Assembly: GCA_937876315.1 (NCBI GenBank) | Contig: CALEHQ010000041.1 | Span: 124,001 to 188,000 of the forward strand | Direction: 5' to 3' | Length of the DNA stretch: 64,000 nucleotides | Source: an uncultured Actinomycetes bacterium | Lineage (GTDB): Bacteria; Actinomycetota; Acidimicrobiia; Acidimicrobiales; Acidimicrobilacustridaceae | Shown here: piece after piece, positions 7,718 through 16,069 of the stretch | Numbering within the stretch: the first letter of the stretch is position 1 | Layout of the letters: each line of letters opens with the position of its first letter | Notes under the pieces: model-generated | The model's input: the letters and a program-made list of their open reading frames with translations, nothing else | The model's database searches: none | What the model was told of the DNA's origin: nothing | Program-made: the position numbers and the translations under genes

Positions 7718-8899
7718 TCAGCGAGGCTGAACAACAGCAGCAAGTGCGGCCCACGATTGCGGCGCTGCACCCAGTCCGCTTCCGTCGTTCGCGTCCCAAT
7801 ACTCGGCCCATGACGAGTTGAGCGCGCCGCGTGTAAGCATGGCGGCGAATGCACGGGCATCAGCGACGCGATCGTGACGACGCGCCGCTACCCAGAACAA
7901 GTACGTGAGCTGCGGCCAGGCGGGACCGCGCCAATAGGTACGCGCTTCGAAGGTTGGTTCATCGCGATGCATTCCCGCCGGGCCACACGCGCCGCCAAAT
8001 GCAGCCTCGTCACGCAGGTTGTCAAAAACCCTTTCAATCACTGGTTGATCTGCTGCTACTAACACAGGCAATAAGGCATCAAGCGAGCGAACTCGACCTG
8101 AATCCGATGCCGAATCGCCAGTGTCGACCCAGGTTCCGAGTTGTTCGTCCCACTGCGCAAGCAGTCGATGACTCAAGAGATCGGCTTTCTCGGTCAACAC
8201 TTCATCACTAGTGACCGATGCAAGCTCATAAGCATTGAATGCAACGAGTGCGTTGAATCCGCAACTCGCAACAACAAACGATGGATTCGAAATTGGTGAA
8301 CCCAATGGCGAATGTTGCACCGATGTGACGAGTGCACCTTTGGTCTCACGCCACTTGGTGACGCTCCAACCACCGGGTGACCAATGATCCCAGCGAGGGC
8401 AATCGTCGCCGCCGCTCTCCCATGGATGACACAACGCAATCAAGCCGTCAACGCGCGACCGAAGGTCAAAGAGAAAATTGAGTCCATCCGTGGCTTTGCC
8501 TACGAGATCGCTGACATCGATGTTGCGCCGGGCGAGTTCGGCAATCGCATGCCCAAACATCGGAGGCTGAGTGATTGATGAATGACCTTCACGCTTCCAG
8601 AAGTCACCGTGATGGTTCGGGGAAAACTCGTAATCAACATGCGGAACAAATCCCTCGGCGTTCTGCGTTCGAAAGAGGTGTGCAAGTTCGCGCCGCGCTC
8701 GATCCGGCTCGCCGAGGTCGGCCCAGGTGATGGCGTGGAAGCAGGAGTCCCAGAGCCACTGGAACGGATAGACCTCGGCGTTGGGGACGGTATAGCCCTC
8801 TGATCGCCAGTTGGACTCGAGTACGGCCCGAGCCGAGGCCCGGACCAACTCGGGATCGGCCGGTAGCGTGAGGCCTTCGCCGTCGATCCCGTCGGTCAC
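7718..8899 (-). CDS. GH63-like (six-hairpin) glycoside hydrolase
   Basis: The 393-residue protein has an (alpha/alpha)6-barrel sequence pattern. It includes YPFQWLWDSCFHA near residue 45, SSITQPPMFGHA near 108, and EARTYWRGPAWPQLTYLFW near 325. These resemble the mannosylglycerate/glucosylglycerate hydrolases and related GH63 enzymes, which act on small glucosides in the cytoplasm. The GTG at 8899 has AAGGGG six bases upstream. It is divergent from a glycosyltransferase with almost no spacer. The exact substrate (glucosylglycerate, another compatible solute, or an oligosaccharide) is inference. Confidence 0.7.
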   Translation of the reverse strand: MTDGIDGEGLTLPADPELVRASARAVLESNWRSEGYTVPNAEVYPFQWLWDSCFHAITWADLGEPDRARRELAHLFRTQNAEGFVPHVDYEFSPNHHGDFWKREGHSSITQPPMFGHAIAELARRNIDVSDLVGKATDGLNFLFDLRSRVDGLIALCHPWESGGDDCPRWDHWSPGGWSVTKWRETKGALVTSVQHSPLGSPISNPSFVVASCGFNALVAFNAYELASVTSDEVLTEKADLLSHRLLAQWDEQLGTWVDTGDSASDSGRVRSLDALLPVLVAADQPVIERVFDNLRDEAAFGGACGPAGMHRDEPTFEARTYWRGPAWPQLTYLFWVAARRHDRVADARAFAAMLTRGALNSSWAEYWDANDGSGLGAAPQSWAALAAVVQPR

Positions 8900-8920
8900 C
8901 CTCGTCCCCTTCTGGTGTCA

Positions 8921-10021
8921 ATGTCCACGTGCGCTGTGCTTTCGTTCCGTCTCGGCGGTACTGATGGAGTGTCCATCGTGGCCGATACCTGGATCAACGC
9001 GCTGCATCGTGCCGGATTCGAGGTGCGAACCGTGGCCGGTGAGGGAAATGCGGACATTCTCCTCCCCGACCTCGCAATCGGTCGATGGCCCGATGGGTCT
9101 TCGGGACTCCATGGCCCTGAAGCAGCAACCGAAGCCGACATCGCCCAACTTTGCGAACTCGTCTCGGCCGCTCTCGTCGATTGCGACCTCGTCGTTGTCG
9201 AGAACCTTGGCTCCATCCCCATGAACCTTCCTGCTGCGATCGCAGTAGCGCGGGCCCGCGAAGGCCAGCCAACTATTTGGCATCACCACGACCCGGCATG
9301 GCAGCGCGACCGGTACGCCGGCGTCATTGAACTGCCGCCCCGAGAAGCCGTTCCCAGTGGCCAGTGGCGTCATGTCGCTATCAACGAACTCACCCGACAA
9401 CAGTTCCTTGACCGGGGATTCGCCGCAACGACCATCCACAACGGATTCGATGTGCATGCTGAGCTCGGTGATCGCGAAAGCGAACGCCGCCGTCTCGGCT
9501 TTGGCGCCGAAGAGTTGGTTCTCGTACATCCGGTCCGGGCAATCGAACGCAAGAACGTTCCGCTTGCCATCGACATTGCACAACAACTCGGTGCCACGTA
9601 CTGGATCACGGGTCCAGCCGAAGAGGGCTACACCGACACACTCCAGTCGCTTCTTGAAAGCGCGCGCTCTGCGGGACTCAACGTTGTTCACGAGCCGTCG
9701 ACCTCACTGGCCGACATGTATGCCGCCAGCGATGTTGTCGTCTTCCCCTCTACATGGGAAGGATTCGGCAACCCACCAATAGACGCCGCAATCCATCGTC
9801 GACCAGCAATTGTCGGCCACTATCGGATCGCCGAGGAGCTTCGAGCGCTCGGATTCATGTGGTTCGACACTGACAACCTCGACGCGCTCAAGACATGGAT
9901 TTCCGCACCCGACGAATCATTGCTTGACCACAACTTTGAGGTCGTCTCGTCGTTTCTTTCCCTCGAAGTCATGCACTCGGCACTGCGCAACCTTCTCGAT
10001 GAGGCAGGCTGGTTGCCGTGA
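8921..10021 (+). CDS. GT4-type glycosyltransferase (GT-B fold)
   Basis: About 366 residues. The N-terminus CAVLSFRLGGTDGVSI fits a GT-B acceptor domain. The C-terminal half has LVHPVRAIERKN and the donor-site region VVFPSTWEGFGNPPIDAA, including the E-x7-E-like segment of GT4 enzymes. It is a cytoplasmic transferase of unknown acceptor. Starts at GTG 8915 and ATG 8921 are equally possible; ATG was chosen because GGTG lies just upstream. It faces the GH63-like gene across 15-21 bases and overlaps the next gene as GTGA, so the three may form one regulated unit. Confidence 0.75.
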   Translation: MSTCAVLSFRLGGTDGVSIVADTWINALHRAGFEVRTVAGEGNADILLPDLAIGRWPDGSSGLHGPEAATEADIAQLCELVSAALVDCDLVVVENLGSIPMNLPAAIAVARAREGQPTIWHHHDPAWQRDRYAGVIELPPREAVPSGQWRHVAINELTRQQFLDRGFAATTIHNGFDVHAELGDRESERRRLGFGAEELVLVHPVRAIERKNVPLAIDIAQQLGATYWITGPAEEGYTDTLQSLLESARSAGLNVVHEPSTSLADMYAASDVVVFPSTWEGFGNPPIDAAIHRRPAIVGHYRIAEELRALGFMWFDTDNLDALKTWISAPDESLLDHNFEVVSSFLSLEVMHSALRNLLDEAGWLP

Positions 10022-10290
10022 CCCAACCGCCCGATTACTCCAACGACCCGGTGCGCATGCGCCGTGCCCAAATCGCTCGCGCCGCATCGCTCGCCCAACG
10101 AATCGGCTACTTACTCTTCGCCATCGCTGTAGTGATCTTCTTTGTTGGCTTCTTCTCTGGCTTCACCGGCGGAATCGTGACAGCAGTCGTTGTCCTGATG
10201 GCAATTGGCTCAGCACTGCTCGCACCAGCAATCGTCGCCGGTTACGCCGTGAAAGCAGCCGAGCGCGACGACCGCGAGAACGGCCGTTAA
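10018..10290 (+). CDS. Small two-helix membrane protein
   Basis: This 90-residue protein has a basic N-terminus (RMRRAQIARA) and two hydrophobic helices (about residues 31-50 and 53-75) joined by a tight Gly-rich turn. The C-terminus is charged. It starts with GTG overlapping the glycosyltransferase stop as GTGA, so it is translationally coupled to it. I do not recognise the family. The gene ends seven bases from the convergent TetR gene. Confidence 0.65.
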   Translation: MTQPPDYSNDPVRMRRAQIARAASLAQRIGYLLFAIAVVIFFVGFFSGFTGGIVTAVVVLMAIGSALLAPAIVAGYAVKAAERDDRENGR

Positions 10291-10297
10291 TCGACGA

Positions 10298-10891
10298 TTA
10301 GTTCGGCGAAAGTCCGCGCAGGCCTGACCACGCAAGACCAGCGACCTGCACTGCGAGTTCATCGGCGTCGAGATCGATTTCCTTTTCGAGCCAACGACGG
10401 CAGGTGCTTTCTCCAAGCCCGACGATTCCGTAGGCCAAGAGGCGACGACGATCGGGCTCGAGCCCTTCAGCAACGATGAATTCAGCAACAGTGTCGGCCA
10501 TTTGCCGCTGCACCTTCGCCGCTTGTTCTGCGAACTCGGGGTCACGCCGCACTTCACTATCGAACAACACCGTGAAACCATCGCGATTGGTGTCGACCCA
10601 GTTGAACCAGGCAGCGAAGCCGGCTTCGACCTGAGCCCGGGGACCAACGGCGGCCGATGACGCGACCGCATCGCGCACCGCCAAACGCAAACGGCTCGCA
10701 ACATCGGCCAACAACTCAAGAAACAGTTCACGTTTCGATGCGAAGTGCTGGTAGAGCACCGGCTTCGTTACGCCGGCAGCATCGGCGATGTCGTTCATCG
10801 CCGCATCTCGGTACCCAAGACGCGCAAACGTAGCCAGCGCTGTATCGAGCAGCTGCTGGCGACGTTCAGATGCCGGAAGTCGAGAAGTCAC
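10298..10891 (-). CDS. TetR-family transcriptional regulator
   Basis: The 197-residue protein has an N-terminal helix-turn-helix: LLDTALATFARLGY, then the recognition region AAGVTKPVLYQHFASKRELF at about residues 36-55, which is typical of TetR. The C-terminal ligand domain is all-helical. It lies just downstream of the thiolase gene on the same strand, 26 bases after its stop. It may therefore repress the thiolase/DUF35 genes or a lipid pathway, but no operator was identified. Confidence 0.9.
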   Translation of the reverse strand: MTSRLPASERRQQLLDTALATFARLGYRDAAMNDIADAAGVTKPVLYQHFASKRELFLELLADVASRLRLAVRDAVASSAAVGPRAQVEAGFAAWFNWVDTNRDGFTVLFDSEVRRDPEFAEQAAKVQRQMADTVAEFIVAEGLEPDRRRLLAYGIVGLGESTCRRWLEKEIDLDADELAVQVAGLAWSGLRGLSPN

Positions 10892-10917
10892 AATGAATGA
10901 CCCGCAAACGCTGGGTC

Positions 10918-12129
10918 TCAGAGACCTGACTTCTCAAGGATGTGCACACCGCAGGCCGAACCGAGGCCGATGACGTGTGCGAGTCCAACCTTTGCGCCTT
11001 CGATCTGACGAGCACCTGCTTCACCACGAAGGTGGAAACAGATCTCCCAGATGTTGGCGATGCCGGTTGCAGCGATGGGATGACCCTTCGATTCAAGACC
11101 ACCAGAAACATTCACTGGGGTCTTGCCGGAACGCGTGGTTGCGCCTGAAAGGAAGAAATCAACGGCATTGCCCTCGGCACACAGCATCAGGTTGTCGTAG
11201 TGCACGAGTTCCGCGGTGGCGAAGCAGTCATGAAGTTCGACAAGGTCGAGATCTTCCGGACCAATGCCAGCAAGCTCGTACGCCTGCTTCGCTGCTGCAC
11301 GTGTAAGCGTGTTCACATCGGGAAGGATCTGACATGCCTCTTGGTACGGATCGCTCGTAAGGATCGATGCCGAAACCTTGACGGCACGCTTTTGCTGTTC
11401 CTTTGACAATGTGCGGAGCTTCTCGCCCGAAACAACAACAGCAGCGGCAGCGCCATCGCTGTTGGCCGAGCACATTGCACGAGTGTTCGGGTAAGCGATC
11501 ATGGGCTCAGCCATGATCTGCTCGACCGACATGTCCTTCTGAATTGCCGCAAGCGGATTCATGGTGGAGTTGAAGTGGTTCTTGGCCGAAATACCGGCGA
11601 AGAGTTCGAAGTCAGCGCCGTCGTAGGGATGCTTGTGCAGGTATTCCATTCCGACCTGCGCGAACACGCCGGGCATCATGTCGGTGCCGAGCTTGCCTTC
11701 GAAACCAGACACTGCCCCGTATCGACCGGCGGGTGTCCATTCGTCGGACGCTGCGCCACCGAAACCGGCACCGAGCATGCCGGCACCCGAAAGCTTTTCG
11801 ACGCCAACGGCGAGACCCATATCGCATTCGCCCGCCTTGATCGCCATGATCACGGTACGAAGCGCGGTTGCACCAGTTGCACACGCATTCGCAACGTTGA
11901 ACACCGGGATGCCGGTCTGGCCAATCTGCTTTTGCAATTGCTGGCCAATACCTGCCGCAGCACCCATGAGGTTTCCAGCGGCGAGGACGCCCATGTCATG
12001 AATGGTCACACCGCCATCAGCGAGAGCAGCCAGCGCAGCTTCTGCTGCGAGATCAACGACGTCTTTGTCCGGATGCTTTCCGAACTTGGTCATGTTGATG
12101 CCGAGAATCCAAATGTCATCGTTTGCCAT
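10918..12129 (-). CDS. Thiolase-like (SCP-x type) acyl-CoA acetyltransferase
   Basis: About 403 residues with thiolase features. The nucleophile Cys is in NACATGATAL (about C83), an ELHDCFATAE segment is present, and the GLESKGHPIAATG motif holds the catalytic His. The spacing matches the 'lipid-transfer protein'/SCP-x thiolases of actinobacteria, which cleave 3-ketoacyl-CoAs in sterol side-chain or fatty-acid breakdown and often need a DUF35 partner. Such a partner is encoded 11 bases upstream. ATG 12129 is chosen because GAGGGG lies seven bases before it. Confidence 0.88.
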   Translation of the reverse strand: MANDDIWILGINMTKFGKHPDKDVVDLAAEAALAALADGGVTIHDMGVLAAGNLMGAAAGIGQQLQKQIGQTGIPVFNVANACATGATALRTVIMAIKAGECDMGLAVGVEKLSGAGMLGAGFGGAASDEWTPAGRYGAVSGFEGKLGTDMMPGVFAQVGMEYLHKHPYDGADFELFAGISAKNHFNSTMNPLAAIQKDMSVEQIMAEPMIAYPNTRAMCSANSDGAAAAVVVSGEKLRTLSKEQQKRAVKVSASILTSDPYQEACQILPDVNTLTRAAAKQAYELAGIGPEDLDLVELHDCFATAELVHYDNLMLCAEGNAVDFFLSGATTRSGKTPVNVSGGLESKGHPIAATGIANIWEICFHLRGEAGARQIEGAKVGLAHVIGLGSACGVHILEKSGL

Positions 12130-12140
12130 GGTCATTCCCC

Positions 12141-12554
12141 TCAGTTGACCGGCTCGAAGCCGTAGTTGATGGCCTCGGTGCCGGCTGTATCGGCGCCGAT
12201 TGAATAGGTAGTGAGTCGAACCTTCATGCCGAGCGAAACGTGGTCGGCATCGGCCGGTGTGTTGATGATCTGACCGCGCACACTTGTGCCGCCGAGATCA
12301 ACAACTGCAGGCACGTAGTTATCGGCGCCGGGCATGAACGCAGTCACGATGGTGAAGGCACGCACTTCGCCCTCAGTGGCGATGTCAACCCTGCCAAACG
12401 AGGTACCACCGCAAGATGCACACGCGTTGCGACGATCGAAAAAACGGGCACCACAGTTGGTGCACTCATCGGCGACCAGGTGCGGAGAGTCTCCGAGTAC
12501 CAGATAGTCGACCATTGGAATCTGCTGAGCCACTGCTCCCCCTTCGCCGCTCAT
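12141..12554 (-). CDS. DUF35 OB-fold/zinc-ribbon partner protein
   Basis: This 137-residue protein has a rubredoxin-like zinc ribbon (CTNC...CASC, near residues 31-49) followed by an OB-fold (AFTIVTAF...PAVVDLGGTSVRGQI). That is the DUF35/acyl-CoA-binding family that partners SCP-x thiolases and aldolases. Gene order DUF35-thiolase supports a complex. A second possible start, GTG 12533, has AAGGGG five bases upstream and would give 130 residues. Confidence 0.88.
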   Translation of the reverse strand: MSGEGGAVAQQIPMVDYLVLGDSPHLVADECTNCGARFFDRRNACASCGGTSFGRVDIATEGEVRAFTIVTAFMPGADNYVPAVVDLGGTSVRGQIINTPADADHVSLGMKVRLTTYSIGADTAGTEAINYGFEPVN

Positions 12555-12628
12555 GCGGACGCTTGATCAGACTTCGCATCGTATGGCAGCAGGCCACTGC
12601 CCCCACAATGCGAGAGAGCGAAGGGCAG

Positions 12629-13582
12629 TTAGCCCTCGAGTCGCCGCCGGAGTTCCTCGACATCGGCCATAACGACCCCAGCGTCGAAGGGCGTGTTCCA
12701 TGCCGCTCCATCGCATTCTCGGTAGACGCGATGGACAGTGGCGGCCAGTCGCCATGGCTCGTCCCATGTCACCCACGGACCAAGATCGATTCCGGCACAA
12801 CAATCAAGTACCGATCGACCCTCGGACCATGACTGACGGGCGTGAGATTGCACGGCCTCGAAATAGCGCCGGGCCTCGCGCAAACCCTCGAGGTCACAGA
12901 CTGGGCCATGACCTGGCACCACAAACTGTGGCTCCAGCTCTTCGACACGACGCAATGCAGCGATCCAGTTCTCGGTTGAGCCTTCCCATCCGATCGGCGC
13001 GCACTTGTTGAACAACACGTCACCCATAAGAACGACACCCTCATCGGGAACGTGCACGATGAGATCACCTTCAGTGTGAGCCGGACCAACGTACAAAAGG
13101 TCGACTCGTACACCGTCAAGATCCAGCACGTGGTCTGTTGAGATCACCGTCGTTGGAGGTGTCAGCACAACATCGGAGAAGTCAAAGTCTGCCCATTCTT
13201 CGTGGATTGAACGCATGGACTCTGGTGGATCCACCATTGTTCGAATCATTTCGGCGCGCTCTGGGGTGAAATCAGAGAAGCGCTTTGCACATCCAGTGTG
13301 AGCAATGATTTCCGCTCCGACGAAGACTTGGTTGCCCCAACAGTGATCACCGTTGTGATGCGTGTTCACTATCGTGGCCGGAGCGGAAGGAAATACCTCG
13401 GCGTAAAGGCCTGCAAGTTCTCGGGTGAGTTTCACGTCATACAGCGAATCGATCACGAGCCCACCGCCAGCGGCCACCAAACCCGAATTCGACCAACCGG
13501 TCCCCAAACGAGTTTGTTCGGCGGCATAGACGTGTTCAGTCAGTTGTTTGCGAAGGAGCGACGACATCTCCTCATTCAACAC
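12629..13582 (-). CDS. MBL-fold metallo-hydrolase
   Basis: The 317-residue protein carries the metallo-beta-lactamase signature THHNGDHCWGN (HXHXDH variant, HHNGDH), a second His in GPAHTEGD, an Asp in MGDVLFN and a His in VPGHGPVCD. These are the expected dinuclear metal ligands. It looks like the cyclase/glyoxalase-like soluble MBL proteins, and the substrate is unknown. The start at GTG 13582 sits directly behind AGGAG; ATG 13567 is an alternative. It is divergent from the dehydrogenase at 13647. Confidence 0.85.
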   Translation of the reverse strand: MLNEEMSSLLRKQLTEHVYAAEQTRLGTGWSNSGLVAAGGGLVIDSLYDVKLTRELAGLYAEVFPSAPATIVNTHHNGDHCWGNQVFVGAEIIAHTGCAKRFSDFTPERAEMIRTMVDPPESMRSIHEEWADFDFSDVVLTPPTTVISTDHVLDLDGVRVDLLYVGPAHTEGDLIVHVPDEGVVLMGDVLFNKCAPIGWEGSTENWIAALRRVEELEPQFVVPGHGPVCDLEGLREARRYFEAVQSHARQSWSEGRSVLDCCAGIDLGPWVTWDEPWRLAATVHRVYRECDGAAWNTPFDAGVVMADVEELRRRLEG

Positions 13583-13646
13583 CTCCTGCGACAGATGCGC
13601 TTCGCAAAGTTCCGTGGCAAGGTTTGGTCCGAACTTTGGGGGGAAA

Positions 13647-14705
13647 ATGCAATTGAACGTTGCCGTGTGGGGAACAGGTGGGGTCGGAAGTCACGCCATT
13701 CGCGCGATTGCTCGGCGGCCCGACCTCAATCTTGTCGGCGTCTGGGTGCACTCTCCCGAGAAAGTGGGCACCGATGCCGGAACGCTGGTCGGCATCGACC
13801 CAATAGGCGTGATCGCCACGAATGACGCTGACGAGATTTTGGCTTGTGACCTTGATTGCATCGTCTACACCGCCAGTGGTCCCTCGCTCGATGCCGGTGC
13901 ACTTCCGGACTACGAACAATTCCTTCGCGACGGCATCAACGTCGTGACCGTCACAAGCCCGGCGCTTGTCTACCCTCCTTCATTCCCTGAGCGCCCTCGC
14001 ACCCGACTTCAAGAAGCGTCGAAAACAGGCAGCGCATCGCTGTATGCCTCAGGTATCGAACCAGGGTTTGCTGCGGATCAGTTTCCGTTGACACTGCTCA
14101 CGCTCTCGAGTTCGATTCGGTCAGTACGCGTGCAAGAACTCTTCACGTACGACACCTACCCCGTGGAATTCACAATGCGCGAGGTATTTGGATTTGGAAA
14201 GCCCATCGACCACGCGCCAATCATGGCCAGCACCGGGGCTCAACTCATGACGTGGGGTCCGGTCGTGCAGGTCGTTGCTGCTGGACTCGGAGTTGAACTC
14301 GAAGAGATTCGCGAAACCTGGTTCCAAGAAGCAACGCCGCGAGATCTTGATACTGCATTCGGTCCGGTGGCCGCCGGAACTGTAGGTGCGGTTCGGTTCG
14401 AAACAATCGGCGTTGTGAATGGTCGTGACGCGATAGTTATCGAGCACATCAACCGTTTGAAAATGGATCTCGTCCCGGAATGGCCTAGTGCTCCGCGCGA
14501 CGGCACCTACCGCGTCATTATCGAAGGCGAACCAAACCTTCAGTGCGAACTGCTCGTGGGTAGCGCCTCCGATTACTACGAGTCAGGAATGTTGGCGACG
14601 GCAATGCGTATCGTGAACGCGATTCCTGCCGTCGTTGATGCCACCCCTGGCCTCATCAGCTCACTCGATCTACCGCTTACGACACCGCGTTACGCCTTCG
14701 ACTGA
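13647..14705 (+). CDS. Dihydrodipicolinate-reductase-like NAD(P)H dehydrogenase
   Basis: About 352 residues from ATG 13647, which follows a GGGGG tract by three bases. The N-terminal Rossmann motif is VAVWGTGGVGSHAIRAI, followed by DLDCIVYTASGP. The protein belongs to the DapB-like N-terminal family that also includes 2,4-diaminopentanoate dehydrogenase and 'amine dehydrogenase' proteins of actinobacteria. It is longer than true DapB and lacks an obvious dihydrodipicolinate-binding His pair, so a role in lysine synthesis is unlikely. Substrate unknown. Confidence 0.7.
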   Translation: MQLNVAVWGTGGVGSHAIRAIARRPDLNLVGVWVHSPEKVGTDAGTLVGIDPIGVIATNDADEILACDLDCIVYTASGPSLDAGALPDYEQFLRDGINVVTVTSPALVYPPSFPERPRTRLQEASKTGSASLYASGIEPGFAADQFPLTLLTLSSSIRSVRVQELFTYDTYPVEFTMREVFGFGKPIDHAPIMASTGAQLMTWGPVVQVVAAGLGVELEEIRETWFQEATPRDLDTAFGPVAAGTVGAVRFETIGVVNGRDAIVIEHINRLKMDLVPEWPSAPRDGTYRVIIEGEPNLQCELLVGSASDYYESGMLATAMRIVNAIPAVVDATPGLISSLDLPLTTPRYAFD

Positions 14706-14749
14706 CCCATCCACCTTTCTCGCATTTCGCGCACTTCGAAAAGGATTCC

Positions 14750-16027
14750 GTGACTCGTACCGCTGTAACAAACGCAACGATTGTGACCGTCGATTCCCAC
14801 GACACCGTCTTGGAGAACGGAACGATCGTGATCACCGACAACACCATCACCGAACTCCTTTCGTCTGGAGATACTCCCTCTACGTCGGTGGATCACACCA
14901 TCGATGCCGATGGCGGGATTGTGATGCCAGGCCTCATCAACACTCATACCCACCTTGCGATGACACCGTTTCGAGGATTCGCTGACGACGTCGACCTCCA
15001 GGAATTTCTCAACAAGTTGTTTCCTGCCGAAGCATCGATCATGTCGGAGCGACACGTGCGAGTGGGGGCTCGAGCCGGGTTTCTCGAAGCGCTTCTTTCT
15101 GGCACAACCGCCGCACTCGACATGTACTGGCACTACGAGGCATCTGCGGACGAGGCAAAGCAGGCTGGATTCCGACTGCAAAACGGCCCGATCTTCATCG
15201 GATCAGATGGTCCAGACCGAATTCCTTTCGACCGCCGACTCTCTGAAGCCTTGACCACGACTCCGCATGATTGGGTCATGGCTCATGGCACCTACACCAT
15301 GGATCCCGCTCAACTTTCGAAAGTTGGGGAACTTGCGCAACAGAGCGGGGCACGATTTCACATTCACGCTGCTGAAAACGCCGGCGAGGTCGCCGATGTG
15401 AACAGCCGATTTGGCCGCACTCCTGTTCAACTTCTTGATGATCACGGCTTACTTCGAGACGGAACCGTCCTCGCTCACGCCGTGGTTCTCACCGATGAGG
15501 AAATCGATCGAATCGCCTCAACCCAAACCGCTGTCGCCCACTGCCCGAGTTCAAATATGAAGTTGGCATCGGGCTTCTGTCGCGTTCCCGAACTTCTCGC
15601 TGCCGGTGTCACTGTTGGACTCGGAACCGATGGCCCGTCCTCTTCGAACGACCTCGACATGTTCACCGCGATGCGAGTTGCCGCCCTCGTGCACAAGGGC
15701 CATCGCCTTGATCCGACGACACTTCCGGCATCAACGATTCTGCGAATGGCCACGATGGGTTCGGCACGTGCACTCGGAATTGACCAGTTGGTTGGCTCAA
15801 TCGAAGTTGGCAAGCGCGCCGACCTTGTTCGACTTGATGCCAGTTCCCCGTCACTTGTGCCGAGTTACGACCCTATGTCATCGATCGTCTACTCCGCATC
15901 CAGAGCAGACGTCGTCGACGTTTGGATTGATGGCATGCAGGTTGTAAACGGTCGCACCTGCACGACGATCGACAGCTCCGAAACTCTTCGAGAACTGCGA
16001 TTAGAGGCCATCGCCATCAGTGGTTGA
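14750..16027 (+). CDS. Amidohydrolase of the methylthioadenosine/SAH deaminase (Atz/Trz) group
   Basis: The 425-residue metal-dependent hydrolase shows the first metal motif (NTHTHLAMTPFRG), HIHAAEN, VLAHAVVLTDEE, CPSSNMKLASG and GLGTDGPSSSNDLDMF. These are the ordered motifs of cytosine-deaminase-like enzymes such as MTA/SAH deaminase and chlorohydrolases. It probably deaminates a purine-type or other N-heterocycle in the cytoplasm. The start is GTG 14750, 44 bases after the dehydrogenase stop, and the two may be co-transcribed. Confidence 0.85.
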   Translation: MTRTAVTNATIVTVDSHDTVLENGTIVITDNTITELLSSGDTPSTSVDHTIDADGGIVMPGLINTHTHLAMTPFRGFADDVDLQEFLNKLFPAEASIMSERHVRVGARAGFLEALLSGTTAALDMYWHYEASADEAKQAGFRLQNGPIFIGSDGPDRIPFDRRLSEALTTTPHDWVMAHGTYTMDPAQLSKVGELAQQSGARFHIHAAENAGEVADVNSRFGRTPVQLLDDHGLLRDGTVLAHAVVLTDEEIDRIASTQTAVAHCPSSNMKLASGFCRVPELLAAGVTVGLGTDGPSSSNDLDMFTAMRVAALVHKGHRLDPTTLPASTILRMATMGSARALGIDQLVGSIEVGKRADLVRLDASSPSLVPSYDPMSSIVYSASRADVVDVWIDGMQVVNGRTCTTIDSSETLRELRLEAIAISG

Positions 16028-16041
16028 ACGGGGTGCAACCC

Positions 16042-16059
16042 TAACCAGGCGACTGGTTA
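16042..16059 (+). promoter_or_regulatory. Seven-bp hairpin with GNRA tetraloop before acyltransferase start
   Basis: TAACCAG-GCGA-CTGGTTA is a perfect seven-pair stem closed by a GNRA loop. It lies 14 bases after the amidohydrolase stop and ends 10 bases before the only candidate start (CTG 16070) of the acyltransferase. No T-run follows, so it is not a standard terminator; it could affect translation or RNA stability. Confidence 0.5.
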
Positions 16060-16069
16060 CTACCGTTTC

